DNA from: Marinilabiliaceae bacterium ANBcel2
GTDB taxonomy: Bacteria; Bacteroidota; Bacteroidia; Bacteroidales; Marinilabiliaceae
Reading direction: 5' to 3'
Assembly (NCBI GenBank): GCA_029688995.1
Contig: JARULA010000007.1
Span: 62,001 to 126,000, forward strand
Length of the DNA stretch: 64,000 bases
Each line of letters starts with the position of its first letter. Position 1 is the stretch's first letter. Of this stretch, positions 37,277 to 46,344 are shown in pieces. The notes under the pieces were generated by a model that had not been told where the DNA came from, did not search any database, and saw nothing but the letters and a program-made list of their open reading frames with translations. A program made the position numbers and the translations under genes.

Positions 37277-38803
37277 ATGACCAATAAAAACGTACGAGTA
37301 CGATTTGCACCCAGTCCGACCGGCCCCCTTCACATAGGAGGGGTTCGCACGGCTCTATTTAATTGGCTATTTGCAAAAAAATATAACGGAACATTTATTT
37401 TAAGAATTGAAGATACCGATAGTACCAGGTTTGTTCCGGGAGCCGAAGAGTATATTAGTGAGTCGCTTAAGTGGCTGGGATTAACACCCGATGAGGGAGT
37501 AAACGAAGGTGGGAAGTATGGCCCATATCGGCAAAGTGAAAGAAAAAGTATCTATCACAAATATGCTCTCAAACTAATTGAGTCGGGTAACGCATATTAT
37601 GCTTTTGACACCTCTGGCGAGCTAGATAAAATAAGAGAGGAGTATGAGGCAGAAAAAAAGAGCTTCTCCTATAACAGCAACATAAGAGAGAGTTTAAATA
37701 ACTCACTCTCACTTTCAAAAGAGGAAACATTAGAAAAATTAAATAGTGGCACTCCCTATGTTATAAGATTTAAAATGCCTTTAAACCAGGATGTTAAGGC
37801 AAACGATATGATAAGAGGTGATATCTCATTTAACAGCTCAACGCTCGATGATAAAGTGTTATATAAATCATCCGATCAGCTTCCCACCTATCATCTTGCA
37901 AATGTAGTGGATGACCATTTAATGAAAATATCGCATGTAATAAGAGGGGAAGAGTGGCTTCCGTCTCTTCCCCTCCATATTCTTTTACACAGAGCATTAG
38001 GATGGGAAGATGATCTTCCTGAGTTTGCACATCTGCCACTTATATTAAAGCCGGGAGGAAAAGGGAAACTTAGCAAAAGGGACGGGGATAAACACGGGTT
38101 CCCCGTATTTCCCATTGAGTATCATTCACCAACGGGAGATATAGCAGCAGGTTATCGTGAAGAGGGATATTTTCCTGAAGCAGTAAACAATCTTTTAGCA
38201 CTTTTGGGATGGAACCCCGGCACAACACAGGAGATCTTCTCATTAAAAGAACTGGTAAAAGAGTTCTCGTTTGACAAAGTTAACAAAGCAGGTGCAAAAT
38301 TTGACCCGGAAAAGGCAGCCTGGTTTAACCATCAATATCTTATAAACAAGAGTGACAAAGAGTTGGCATCTCTTTTTATGCCGATTTTACAAAAAAAAGG
38401 TGTTAAAGCAGCTGAAGAGAAAGTTGCTGATATTATTAACATGGTAAAAGAGAGAGTCAATTTTGTTCATGAGCTTTGGGAACAGACCTCCTTCTTTTTT
38501 AAAGCTCCCGAATCGTACGATCCCAAAATTGTAAAGAAACGGTGGAAAGGAGAGGTTCCTCAATTTATGGAAGAGCTGGCCGAAAGCTATAGTAAGGCCC
38601 CGGAATGGAGAAAAGAGAGTTTAAAAGAGCTTACATCACAAACAATAAAAGAGAAAGGTCTTAATTTTGGAAATGTGATGAATGCCCTCCGTTTAAGTCT
38701 GGTTGGAGGGGCATACGGACCCGATCTCTTTACAATTGCAGAAATGCTCGGACGTGAAGAGTCGGTCGAAAGAGTAAGAGCAGCAGTAAAAAAACTTAAC
38801 TAA
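37277..38803 (+). CDS. gltX: Glutamate--tRNA ligase
   Basis: A 508-residue class I synthetase charging tRNA-Glu. It has the HIGH-type motif RFAPSPTGPLHIGGVRTAL near the N-terminus, FILRIEDTDSTRFVPG, and the KMSKS-type KLSKRDGDKHG; the C-terminal anticodon-binding domain is present. Because a separate glnS is in the window, it is expected to be discriminating. It is followed 14 bp later by marC. Confidence 0.96.
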   Translation: MTNKNVRVRFAPSPTGPLHIGGVRTALFNWLFAKKYNGTFILRIEDTDSTRFVPGAEEYISESLKWLGLTPDEGVNEGGKYGPYRQSERKSIYHKYALKLIESGNAYYAFDTSGELDKIREEYEAEKKSFSYNSNIRESLNNSLSLSKEETLEKLNSGTPYVIRFKMPLNQDVKANDMIRGDISFNSSTLDDKVLYKSSDQLPTYHLANVVDDHLMKISHVIRGEEWLPSLPLHILLHRALGWEDDLPEFAHLPLILKPGGKGKLSKRDGDKHGFPVFPIEYHSPTGDIAAGYREEGYFPEAVNNLLALLGWNPGTTQEIFSLKELVKEFSFDKVNKAGAKFDPEKAAWFNHQYLINKSDKELASLFMPILQKKGVKAAEEKVADIINMVKERVNFVHELWEQTSFFFKAPESYDPKIVKKRWKGEVPQFMEELAESYSKAPEWRKESLKELTSQTIKEKGLNFGNVMNALRLSLVGGAYGPDLFTIAEMLGREESVERVRAAVKKLN

Positions 38804-38817
38804 TAACGTTATCATCT

Positions 38818-39414
38818 ATGCAGTTAGACCTGTTAGAAATAATTTCAGCTTTTATCGTTCTTTTTGCTGTTATCGATATATCAGGATCAATGCCTATTAT
38901 AATTGATATAAGGAAAAAGGGAGGTGAAGTGAATGCATTTGAAGCAGCAGCATCTTCATTTTTAATCCTCATTGTGTTTCTCTTTTTAGGAGAAGCACTG
39001 CTTGGATTATTTGCAGTAGATATTGAATCATTTGCAATTGCCGGATCATTTATCCTAATGATAATGGCTGTGGAGATGATACTGGGAGTTCAAATATTTA
39101 AACATGACTCCCCCTCGGGAGCATCAATAGTACCGGTTGCCTTTCCTCTTGTAGCAGGGGCAGGCTCGTTTACCACACTTTTAGCATTTAGAGCAGAATT
39201 TGAACTGATAAATATTATTACAGCACTCTTTTTAAATATTGTAATAGTCTTTTTAGTACTCCATTACACCCACCGCATTGAAAAATTACTGGGGTCGGGA
39301 GGTGTATATGTATTAAAAAAGTTTTTTGGAATAATCCTGATGGCGATGTCTATTAAACTATTTATGTCAAATTTTACAAAGCTACTTGGCGATCTTATCT
39401 CAAATCTTAATTAA
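38818..39414 (+). CDS. MarC-family integral membrane protein
   Basis: A 198-residue inner-membrane protein with about six hydrophobic segments. Family features are AVIDISGSMPIII near the N-terminus and VPVAFPLVAGAGSFTTLL in the middle. MarC proteins have no established transport substrate. It lies between gltX (14 bp) and the RNase H gene (4 bp). Confidence 0.9.
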   Translation: MQLDLLEIISAFIVLFAVIDISGSMPIIIDIRKKGGEVNAFEAAASSFLILIVFLFLGEALLGLFAVDIESFAIAGSFILMIMAVEMILGVQIFKHDSPSGASIVPVAFPLVAGAGSFTTLLAFRAEFELINIITALFLNIVIVFLVLHYTHRIEKLLGSGGVYVLKKFFGIILMAMSIKLFMSNFTKLLGDLISNLN

Positions 39415-39418
39415 TAAC

Positions 39419-40033
39419 ATGAGCAGATCAAAATATTATGTTGTTTGGAGAGGCTATAGAACCGGAGTTTTTAATAGTTGGGAAAAGTGCAAAGAGGCAA
39501 TAAAGGGGTATGAAGGGGCTCAATATAAAAGCTACAAATCGAAAAGTGAGGCTGAATCGGCATTTAAAGAGCCTGCCTATAACCATATAGGCAAAAAAGG
39601 GGGAATCCGTACAGAGATAAAGCAGAAGAGGCCAATAGTTAACAGCTTATCGGTTGATGCTGCATGTAGTGGTAATCCGGGGAAAATGGAGTATCAGGGG
39701 GTACATACCGGAACAAAGAAGGTATGGTTTCATCAAATTTTTGAAGAAGGAACTAACAATATAGGGGAGTTTATTGCGATAGTGCACGGACTGGCAGAAA
39801 TGAAACGACGTAAAACAGATATTCCGCTCTATACCGACTCTGAAACAGCTCTCAACTGGGTAAAAAATAAAAAATGTAAAACCACTCTTAAAAAAAACTC
39901 CAAAACAGAAGAGCTGTTTAAAATGATTGAAAGAGCAGAACAATGGCTTCACAATAACAGTTGGCAGCAACCAATATATAAATGGGATACAAAAAATTGG
40001 GGTGAAATCCCGGCCGATTTTGGAAGAAAATAG
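39419..40033 (+). CDS. Viroplasmin-domain ribonuclease H
   Basis: From the ATG at 39419 a 204-residue protein with an N-terminal viroplasmin/RNase H1 hybrid-binding domain (about 1-50: KYYVVWRGYRTGVFNSWEKC) and a C-terminal RNase HI domain with catalytic residues in SVDAACSGNPG (Asp), NIGEFIAI (Glu), LYTDSETA (Asp) and PADFGRK (Asp). It degrades RNA in RNA-DNA hybrids. Its stop codon is part of the terminator hairpin at 40031-40062. The upstream start at 39386 would overlap marC. Confidence 0.93.
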   Translation: MSRSKYYVVWRGYRTGVFNSWEKCKEAIKGYEGAQYKSYKSKSEAESAFKEPAYNHIGKKGGIRTEIKQKRPIVNSLSVDAACSGNPGKMEYQGVHTGTKKVWFHQIFEEGTNNIGEFIAIVHGLAEMKRRKTDIPLYTDSETALNWVKNKKCKTTLKKNSKTEELFKMIERAEQWLHNNSWQQPIYKWDTKNWGEIPADFGRK

Positions 40034-40062
40034 AGGGCATTCAAATATTAAAATGCCCTCTA
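40031..40062. terminator. Bidirectional terminator between RNase H and GH3 genes
   Basis: A perfect 11-bp inverted repeat, TAGAGGGCATT (40031-40041) and AATGCCCTCTA (40052-40062), has T-rich tracts on either side (TTTAG on the plus strand, TTTTCTTCC on the minus strand). It serves the convergent genes on both sides and includes the RNase H stop codon. Confidence 0.75.
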
Positions 40063-40077
40063 TTTAGATACTACTAT

Positions 40078-42396
40078 CTATTCAACAAAAACAAATCCCT
40101 GAGTTAACTCACCAACATGAATTTCAAAATCCCCTGGCTCTGTTACACGCTCATTATTAGCATTTATAAAAGAGAAATCTCCGGGAGATAATACAAAAGT
40201 CACTTTTTTAGTTTCACCCGGCTTAAGATTAATCTTCTCGAAACGGCGTAAACGCATAACATCGGGAGTTATTGAAGCATAAAGATCCGAAGAGTAAAGC
40301 TGTACTACTTCCATCCCTTCACGCTCACCAATATTTGTAACCTCAACAGAAACTTCAAGCTGCTCATCACTTTTAAGAGTTGTACTACTTAAATTCAAAT
40401 TACTATAGTCAAACTCTGTATAACTCAGCCCAAAACCAAATGGATATTGTATAGCAAAGTCAGACTCATAATCGTACATCCCGGCCATTCTCTCCTGATG
40501 CTCCGAAGGCTTGTGATCATAAGTAATTAAAGAGTTTGCATATAGAGGATAGGTAAATGGCAGCTTACCCGATGGATTAATCTTGCCAAAGATAACATCA
40601 GCAATTGCCTTTCCGCCAAAATTACCTGGAAGATAACTGTTAATAACCCCTGCCATCATTGGCTCAATCTCTCTTATCAATCGGGGACGTCCCTGATTTA
40701 AGACTAAAATAACAGGCGTACCGGTTTCAGCCAAAGCTTTGGCTAAATCCTGCTGATTTTGAGAAAGAGCAAGATCATGAAGATCTCCCGGCTTTTCGGT
40801 ATAACTATTCTCCCCCACTGCAAGAATAACATAATCAACCTCGGCTGCAGCCTTAACTGCAGCTTCTATATCATATGCTTCATCAACCCAATAATTGGCA
40901 TCATTATCATATCTAACCCCCTTTTTTACAACAACATTATCAGCACCAACAACCTCTTTAACAGCATCAGCAATTGTTGCATAATCAGAGGCAAACTCAT
41001 CTACCAGTTCACCCTGCCATGAGTAGGTCCAACCACCATTTAACGGCCTCATAGAATTAGAATTGGGTCCGGCAACCAGAACCCGGGACTCTCTGCTTAA
41101 AGGTAAAATATCATCCTTGTTTTTTAAAAGAGTAATCGACTCCTGAGCTGTTTTATAAGCTGCATCCCTATGTTGATCACTTCCAAAATCGGGATAATCA
41201 GAATAGTGAGTTACCGGAGTATCAAATAGTCCCAGCTTATATTTTAAATTTAATATACGACGCACAGCATCATCAATTCGCTCCTCTGAGACTTTGCCTT
41301 CGTTAACAAGCTCTATTAAATGGTCGCAAAAATCTAAGCTATAAGGAATCATAGCCATATCAATACCCGCATTAATTGCCATTTTTACAGCCTCTTTTGG
41401 AGTTTCAGCAACTCTGTCACGAGTATGAAGATGGTCAATATCGGCCCAATCGGTAATTACCAGACCGGTAAATTCAAGTTCTCCCTTTAACATTTCGGTA
41501 ATAAGTTCATAACTAATATGAACAGGAACTCCATTATTAATGCCCGAATTTAGCATCACCGAATGTGCTCCATTCTCTATTGCAGCCTCAAAAGGAGGCA
41601 AATGACGCTCCCGAAGTTCAATTTCGGGCATATTGGCAGGAGTACGATCTTTACCCGATACAGGAGTACCATATCCTATAAAATGTTTTAAACAAGAGGC
41701 TACACTATATGGATTGCTCACATCATTATTTTCACCTTCATACCCTAAAGTTAACTCAACACCCAATACCGAGGCCAAATACATATCTTCACCAAAGGTC
41801 TCCCACATACGAGGAAAACGCGGATCACGCCCCATATCAAGCACCGGAGAAAAATTCCATGGTATAGATGACGCTCTGGTCTCATAAGCGGTAATTTCAC
41901 CTGCACGCCTAACCAGTTCAGGATTCCAGGTTGCTGCCATACCTATCTGCTGGGGAAACATAGTGGCACCATCTGTATAAGTTGTTCCATGAATCGCATC
42001 AACTCCATATATAACAGGAATTCCCAAACGCGACTCATTAACTGCAATATCCTGAATTGTACTAACAATATAGTGCCAGGTTTCGGGAGTGCGCGCCCTG
42101 TTATTGGCGGTATTAAGAACAGAGCCCAGATTGTATTCAACAAGAGCCCGGCGGAGCAACTCCTTATCCATGGTAATAGGCTCATCCGACTCAAACGGAG
42201 AATCACCAACGGTTAAAGCATCAAGAGTAAGCTGAGCCATTTGCCCCACTTTCTCTTCAAGAGTCATCTGCTCTAACAGAGCCTCCATTTCGGGAATACG
42301 TTCAACTTTATCTGCAGGATTTTGTGACTCAAGAGTCGTTATCATCCCAAACATCGAAAAAAGTGTTACTACAACAACTAATGTCTTTTTCTTCAT
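40078..42396 (-). CDS. bglX: Glycoside hydrolase family 3 beta-glucosidase, secreted copy
   Basis: A 772-residue GH3 enzyme of the BglX type. It has a Sec signal peptide without a lipobox (1-24, VVVVTLFSMFGMITTLES). The (beta/alpha)8 domain carries the nucleophile in VITDWADIDHLH. The alpha/beta sandwich domain has the likely acid/base glutamate in ENSYTEKPGDLHDL, and a C-terminal fibronectin III-like domain ends the protein. It is predicted periplasmic and acts on beta-linked oligosaccharides. It is a close paralogue of the next gene, from which a terminator separates it; it has its own candidate promoter at 42424-42431. Confidence 0.93.
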   Translation of the reverse strand: MKKKTLVVVVTLFSMFGMITTLESQNPADKVERIPEMEALLEQMTLEEKVGQMAQLTLDALTVGDSPFESDEPITMDKELLRRALVEYNLGSVLNTANNRARTPETWHYIVSTIQDIAVNESRLGIPVIYGVDAIHGTTYTDGATMFPQQIGMAATWNPELVRRAGEITAYETRASSIPWNFSPVLDMGRDPRFPRMWETFGEDMYLASVLGVELTLGYEGENNDVSNPYSVASCLKHFIGYGTPVSGKDRTPANMPEIELRERHLPPFEAAIENGAHSVMLNSGINNGVPVHISYELITEMLKGELEFTGLVITDWADIDHLHTRDRVAETPKEAVKMAINAGIDMAMIPYSLDFCDHLIELVNEGKVSEERIDDAVRRILNLKYKLGLFDTPVTHYSDYPDFGSDQHRDAAYKTAQESITLLKNKDDILPLSRESRVLVAGPNSNSMRPLNGGWTYSWQGELVDEFASDYATIADAVKEVVGADNVVVKKGVRYDNDANYWVDEAYDIEAAVKAAAEVDYVILAVGENSYTEKPGDLHDLALSQNQQDLAKALAETGTPVILVLNQGRPRLIREIEPMMAGVINSYLPGNFGGKAIADVIFGKINPSGKLPFTYPLYANSLITYDHKPSEHQERMAGMYDYESDFAIQYPFGFGLSYTEFDYSNLNLSSTTLKSDEQLEVSVEVTNIGEREGMEVVQLYSSDLYASITPDVMRLRRFEKINLKPGETKKVTFVLSPGDFSFINANNERVTEPGDFEIHVGELTQGFVFVE

Positions 42397-42423
42397 GGTT
42401 ATTTATTTTAGCAATTATAGGTT

Positions 42424-42431
42424 CAAAATTA
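42424..42431 (-). promoter_or_regulatory. Candidate -7 element for the first GH3 gene
   Basis: Minus-strand TAATTTTG matches TAnnTTTG, 27 bp upstream of the ATG at 42396, giving a leader of about 20 bases. No clear -33 box. Confidence 0.37.
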
Positions 42432-42561
42432 GTTGAGAATTGAGTAACACCTTTATAAAAAACCTCATCGAAACTTCATTTTTGTACTTTTAAAAGCTCA
42501 CAAAAACTACACTCCATTTTTTTAAAAAGCTAAAAACCACACACCTAACCATTAAAACGGC

Positions 42562-42597
42562 AAAAAGCCGCTCCGAAATATTTCGAAACGACTTTTT
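42562..42597 (-). terminator. Rho-independent terminator downstream of the second GH3 gene
   Basis: Read on the minus strand, a 12-bp stem (42592-42581 with 42578-42567) is fully paired when G-U wobbles are allowed, while on the plus strand the same positions are A-C mismatches. A and T runs of five flank it and extend the stem or form the U-tract. This fixes its direction as minus, ending the transcript of the GH3 gene at 42623. Confidence 0.7.
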
Positions 42598-42622
42598 GTA
42601 ATCATGGTGGATGTGAAATAAA

Positions 42623-44938
42623 TTAATGACCAATATAAGTAAACTTTTTTGTAAGTTCATCAATATGAACTTCAAATTGACCAGGCTCAACAACTCTTTT
42701 ATTCTCTGCATTAATAAAGGAGAGATCTTCGGGTGTTATTGTAAAAGTTATCTTTTTTGACTCTTCGGGCTGAAGAGAAATTTTTTCAAAAGCTCTTAAT
42801 CGCCGTACATCGGGTGTTATTGAAGCGTAAAGATCAGATGAGTAGAGTTGAACAACCTCTTTACCTTTGCGATCACCACTATTTGTAACTGTAACTGATA
42901 CTTCAACTGCTCCACCCTCTATCAGCTCATCTGAACTCAAAGTAAGATTGCTATACTCAAATGTAGTATAACTTAAGCCAAACCCAAATTCATACTGAAC
43001 TGCAAAATCAGATTCATAGTCATAGGCACCTGCCATCTTTTCCTGATGCTCCGAAGGCTTATGATCATAAGTGATAAGAGAGTTTGTGTACATAGGGTAT
43101 GTAAAAGGTAGCTTACCCGACGGGTTAACATCTCCAAAAATAACATCAGCTATAGCCAATCCCCCGTAATTACCGGGTAAATAACTGTTGATAACTCCAC
43201 TCATTAAAGGCTCTATCTCTCTTATAATACGGGGACGCCCCTGGTTGAGTACTAAAATAACAGGCGTACCGGTTTCAGCAAGAGCCTTCGCCAAATCAAG
43301 CTGATTTTGAGATAGTGTAAGCTCATGCAAATCACCCGGTTTTTCACAGTAGCTGTTCTCTCCGAGGGCAAGAATAATATAATCAACATTTGCAGCTGCT
43401 CTAACAGCCCCCGAAATATCATACGCTTCATCCTCCCAGTATCCGCCATCATGGTTATATCTTACTCCCTCAAAAAACCTTACATTAGAGTCTCCCACCT
43501 TCTCGCGAACAGCATCCAGTATGGTTGAATAATCTGTAGCAAACTCATCAACCAGCTCACCCTGCCATGAGTAAGTCCATCCACCATTTAGGGGTCTCAT
43601 TGAATTTGCATTAGGTCCGGCAACAAGTATCCGCGAATCACTCTCTATTGGTAAAATATCCTCCTCATTCTTTAAAAGAGTGATCGACTCCTGAGCTGTA
43701 CGATAAGCAACCTTCGCATGCTCCTCACTACCAAAAAGAGGATAATCTTCATAATGAGTAACAGGCGTTTCAAACAGATTAAGTTTATACTTAGTATTTA
43801 AAATACGTCGAACAGCATCATCAATACGCCATTCAGGAACTTTACCCTCCTGAACCAACTCTATTAAATAGTCACAAAAATCAAGACTGTAAGGAATCAT
43901 AGCCATATCAACACCCGCATTAATTGCCAGCTTTACAGCCTCTTTTGGAGTTTCAGCAACCCTGTCACGCGAGTGTAAATTATCTATATCTGCCCAATCA
44001 GTAACTACCAGTCCGTCAAACCCCAACTCAACCTTTAAAAGCTCAGTAACAAGCTGATAACTGGCATGAACAGGAACCCCATTAATTAATCCGGAATTTA
44101 ACATTATAGTATGTGCGCCTGCATCAATTGCATCGGCAAAAGGAGGAAGATGACGCTCTCTCAGCTCTATTTCAGGAATATATGCAGGAGTGCGATCTTT
44201 TCCTGAGAGTGGGGTTGAATATCCAATAAAATGTTTGGGACAAGAAGCAACATGATATTTACTGCCAATATCATCACCTTCGTACCCCTTAACCATCTCA
44301 ACTCCAAGCCGACTTGAAAGATAGATATCCTCTCCAAATGTCTCCCACATACGGGGGAATCTTGGATCACGACCAATATCAAGCACCGGAGAGAAGTTCC
44401 ATGGCAGTGACGATGCACGTGTTTCATAAGCGGTAATCTCTGCCGCACGCCTAACAAGTTGAGGGTTCCAGGTAGCTGCCTGACCTATCTGTTGGGGAAA
44501 AAAAGTAGCACCTTCGGTATAGGTAACTCCATGAATAGCATCTATTCCATATATTATCGGAATTCCCAAACGGGTCTCGTTAATGGCAACATCCTGTAGA
44601 GTACTAACTATAGTATGCCAATCTTCCAAAGAACGAGCTCTGGTTGAAGCAGTATTCAAAACCGAGCCCAAATTATAATCGACCAAAGCTCTTTGAACAA
44701 GATCCATATCTAACCTTAATGGCTCTTTGGTATGATACTCATTTTCTCCTACAGTTAATGCATCCAAAGTAAGCTGAGCCATTTGTCCCACCTTCTCCTC
44801 AAGTGTCATCCGGGAGAGAATAGCTTCCACTTCAGGAATTCTCTCAACATTTTGAGCAGCTTTATCACCGGAATTATTATTTGCACATCCCGAAAAGATT
44901 AAGAGCGTAAATAAACCAAAAATTAAATGCTTTGTCAT
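42623..44938 (-). CDS. bglX: Glycoside hydrolase family 3 beta-glucosidase, lipoprotein copy
   Basis: A 771-residue paralogue of the preceding GH3 enzyme with the same domain order: catalytic barrel with VVTDWADIDNLH, sandwich domain with ENSYCEKPGDLHEL and C-terminal fibronectin III-like domain. Here the N-terminus is a lipoprotein signal with C18 (IFSGCANNN), so the enzyme is membrane-anchored rather than soluble. It starts 24 bp after the kdtA stop on the same strand and may be transcribed with it. Confidence 0.93.
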   Translation of the reverse strand: MTKHLIFGLFTLLIFSGCANNNSGDKAAQNVERIPEVEAILSRMTLEEKVGQMAQLTLDALTVGENEYHTKEPLRLDMDLVQRALVDYNLGSVLNTASTRARSLEDWHTIVSTLQDVAINETRLGIPIIYGIDAIHGVTYTEGATFFPQQIGQAATWNPQLVRRAAEITAYETRASSLPWNFSPVLDIGRDPRFPRMWETFGEDIYLSSRLGVEMVKGYEGDDIGSKYHVASCPKHFIGYSTPLSGKDRTPAYIPEIELRERHLPPFADAIDAGAHTIMLNSGLINGVPVHASYQLVTELLKVELGFDGLVVTDWADIDNLHSRDRVAETPKEAVKLAINAGVDMAMIPYSLDFCDYLIELVQEGKVPEWRIDDAVRRILNTKYKLNLFETPVTHYEDYPLFGSEEHAKVAYRTAQESITLLKNEEDILPIESDSRILVAGPNANSMRPLNGGWTYSWQGELVDEFATDYSTILDAVREKVGDSNVRFFEGVRYNHDGGYWEDEAYDISGAVRAAANVDYIILALGENSYCEKPGDLHELTLSQNQLDLAKALAETGTPVILVLNQGRPRIIREIEPLMSGVINSYLPGNYGGLAIADVIFGDVNPSGKLPFTYPMYTNSLITYDHKPSEHQEKMAGAYDYESDFAVQYEFGFGLSYTTFEYSNLTLSSDELIEGGAVEVSVTVTNSGDRKGKEVVQLYSSDLYASITPDVRRLRAFEKISLQPEESKKITFTITPEDLSFINAENKRVVEPGQFEVHIDELTKKFTYIGH

Positions 44939-44962
44939 AACTTCCTTATTTTATAATTTTTA

Positions 44963-46201
44963 TTATCTCTCAAGCTCTTTTATTACCTTTAAAGTAGCTC
45001 CAACCCTTTGTTTTACCAAATCAAAAGCTGCTACTCCGGCTCTCTCTCGCATAGTATCATTATCTCTCATTAACTGCGTCATAAGAGATAAAAACTCTGA
45101 AGATTTAGAAATAGAAAATCCACCGCCACAAATTATAAGATCTACAGCCTCTTTAAATTTTTTATGCCGCGGTCCAAAAACCACAGGAATACCATATGCA
45201 GCAGGTTCAACCGTATTGTGAATACCGCTGCCAAAACCTCCCCCTATATAGGCAACATCACCATATCTGTAAAGAGACGAAAGCATCCCGATAGTATCAA
45301 CAATCATAACGCGGGTATTTATATAACTTTCATCCTCTATGTGAGTATATCGGCAACAAGGAATATCAATCATCTCAATTAAAGAGGCAATTCCCCTTCC
45401 ACTTATCTCATGAGGTGCAATAATAAACTTCTCATTCTCTTTTGAACTATTTATATACCCGGCAATAAGTTTCTCATCGGGCACCCATGTGCTGCCGGCA
45501 ACAAGTACTCTGTCGGCACCGTTGCAAAACTTCTTTACGGCATCAACCTCTCTGGCTGAATCAACTATTGACACAACGCGATCAAAACGGGTGTCACCTG
45601 CTACAATATAATTATTAAATCCTGCTGATTTAAGAAGAAGAGCCGATGACTCATCCTGCACAAAAAACTTAGTAACGGCTTGCAATATATTTTTAAACCA
45701 GCCTCCATACCATTTAAAAAATATTTGATCATCTCTAAAGATAGCAGATACCATATAAAGAGGAATATCCCTCTTCTTTAACTCATTAAAAAAATGATAC
45801 CAATATTCATACTTAATAAAAAGTGCAGCTTTAGGGTTAATTAATGAGATGAATTTTTTAGCACTCTTTTTACTATCGGCAGGCAGGTAAACAACAATAT
45901 CAACTTCATTATAACTCTTTCGCACCTCATATCCCGAAGGGGAGAAAAAAGAGAGAACAATTTTACAGTTAGGCTTTACCCTCCTTAAAGCTTCAATAAC
46001 AGGACGCCCCTGCTCAAATTCACCAAGCGAAGCACAATGAACCCAGTAACACTCACCCGAAAGATCGGTTCCTTTAAGTGCATCCCAGACTTTGCGACGC
46101 CCTTTTACAAGAAAAAAAGCCTTTTTATTAAACAAAGAGGCAATATTAATAAAAAGAGAGTATAAAAAATTAGCAAAATTATATAGTAATCTCATCATCA
46201 T
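44963..46201 (-). CDS. waaA: 3-deoxy-D-manno-octulosonic acid (Kdo) transferase
   Basis: WaaA/KdtA adds Kdo from CMP-Kdo to lipid A precursors at the inner membrane. The 412-residue product has an N-terminal membrane anchor, the GT30 N-terminal domain (WVHCASLGEFEQGRPVIEAL, with the catalytic-region glutamate) and a C-terminal half with GDTRFDRV, VAGSTWVPDEK and VAYIGGGFGSGIHNTVEPAAYG. The start contains three consecutive ATG codons; any could be used. Confidence 0.95.
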   Translation of the reverse strand: MMMRLLYNFANFLYSLFINIASLFNKKAFFLVKGRRKVWDALKGTDLSGECYWVHCASLGEFEQGRPVIEALRRVKPNCKIVLSFFSPSGYEVRKSYNEVDIVVYLPADSKKSAKKFISLINPKAALFIKYEYWYHFFNELKKRDIPLYMVSAIFRDDQIFFKWYGGWFKNILQAVTKFFVQDESSALLLKSAGFNNYIVAGDTRFDRVVSIVDSAREVDAVKKFCNGADRVLVAGSTWVPDEKLIAGYINSSKENEKFIIAPHEISGRGIASLIEMIDIPCCRYTHIEDESYINTRVMIVDTIGMLSSLYRYGDVAYIGGGFGSGIHNTVEPAAYGIPVVFGPRHKKFKEAVDLIICGGGFSISKSSEFLSLMTQLMRDNDTMRERAGVAAFDLVKQRVGATLKVIKELER

Positions 46202-46309
46202 TTAAAATTTGAGGTTCACAACAGATAAAGTAACAGCAAAAATATATAACAAAAATCTATAGAGTAAATTAATTCTAAGAGAAAAAATAAAAGTATCTCT
46301 TATTTATTA

Positions 46310-46317
46310 TACTTTTG
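46310..46317 (+). promoter_or_regulatory. Candidate -7 element for glnS
   Basis: TACTTTTG matches TAnnTTTG, 27 bp before the glnS ATG. No -33 TTTG at the right distance. Confidence 0.37.
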
Positions 46318-46344
46318 CATTTAGAATTACAATATTAACAAACT

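Noticed and set aside
39419-39570. Viroplasmin domain as a sign of viral origin
   Set aside because: This domain is a normal hybrid-binding module of many cellular RNases H, and the gene sits among core genes.
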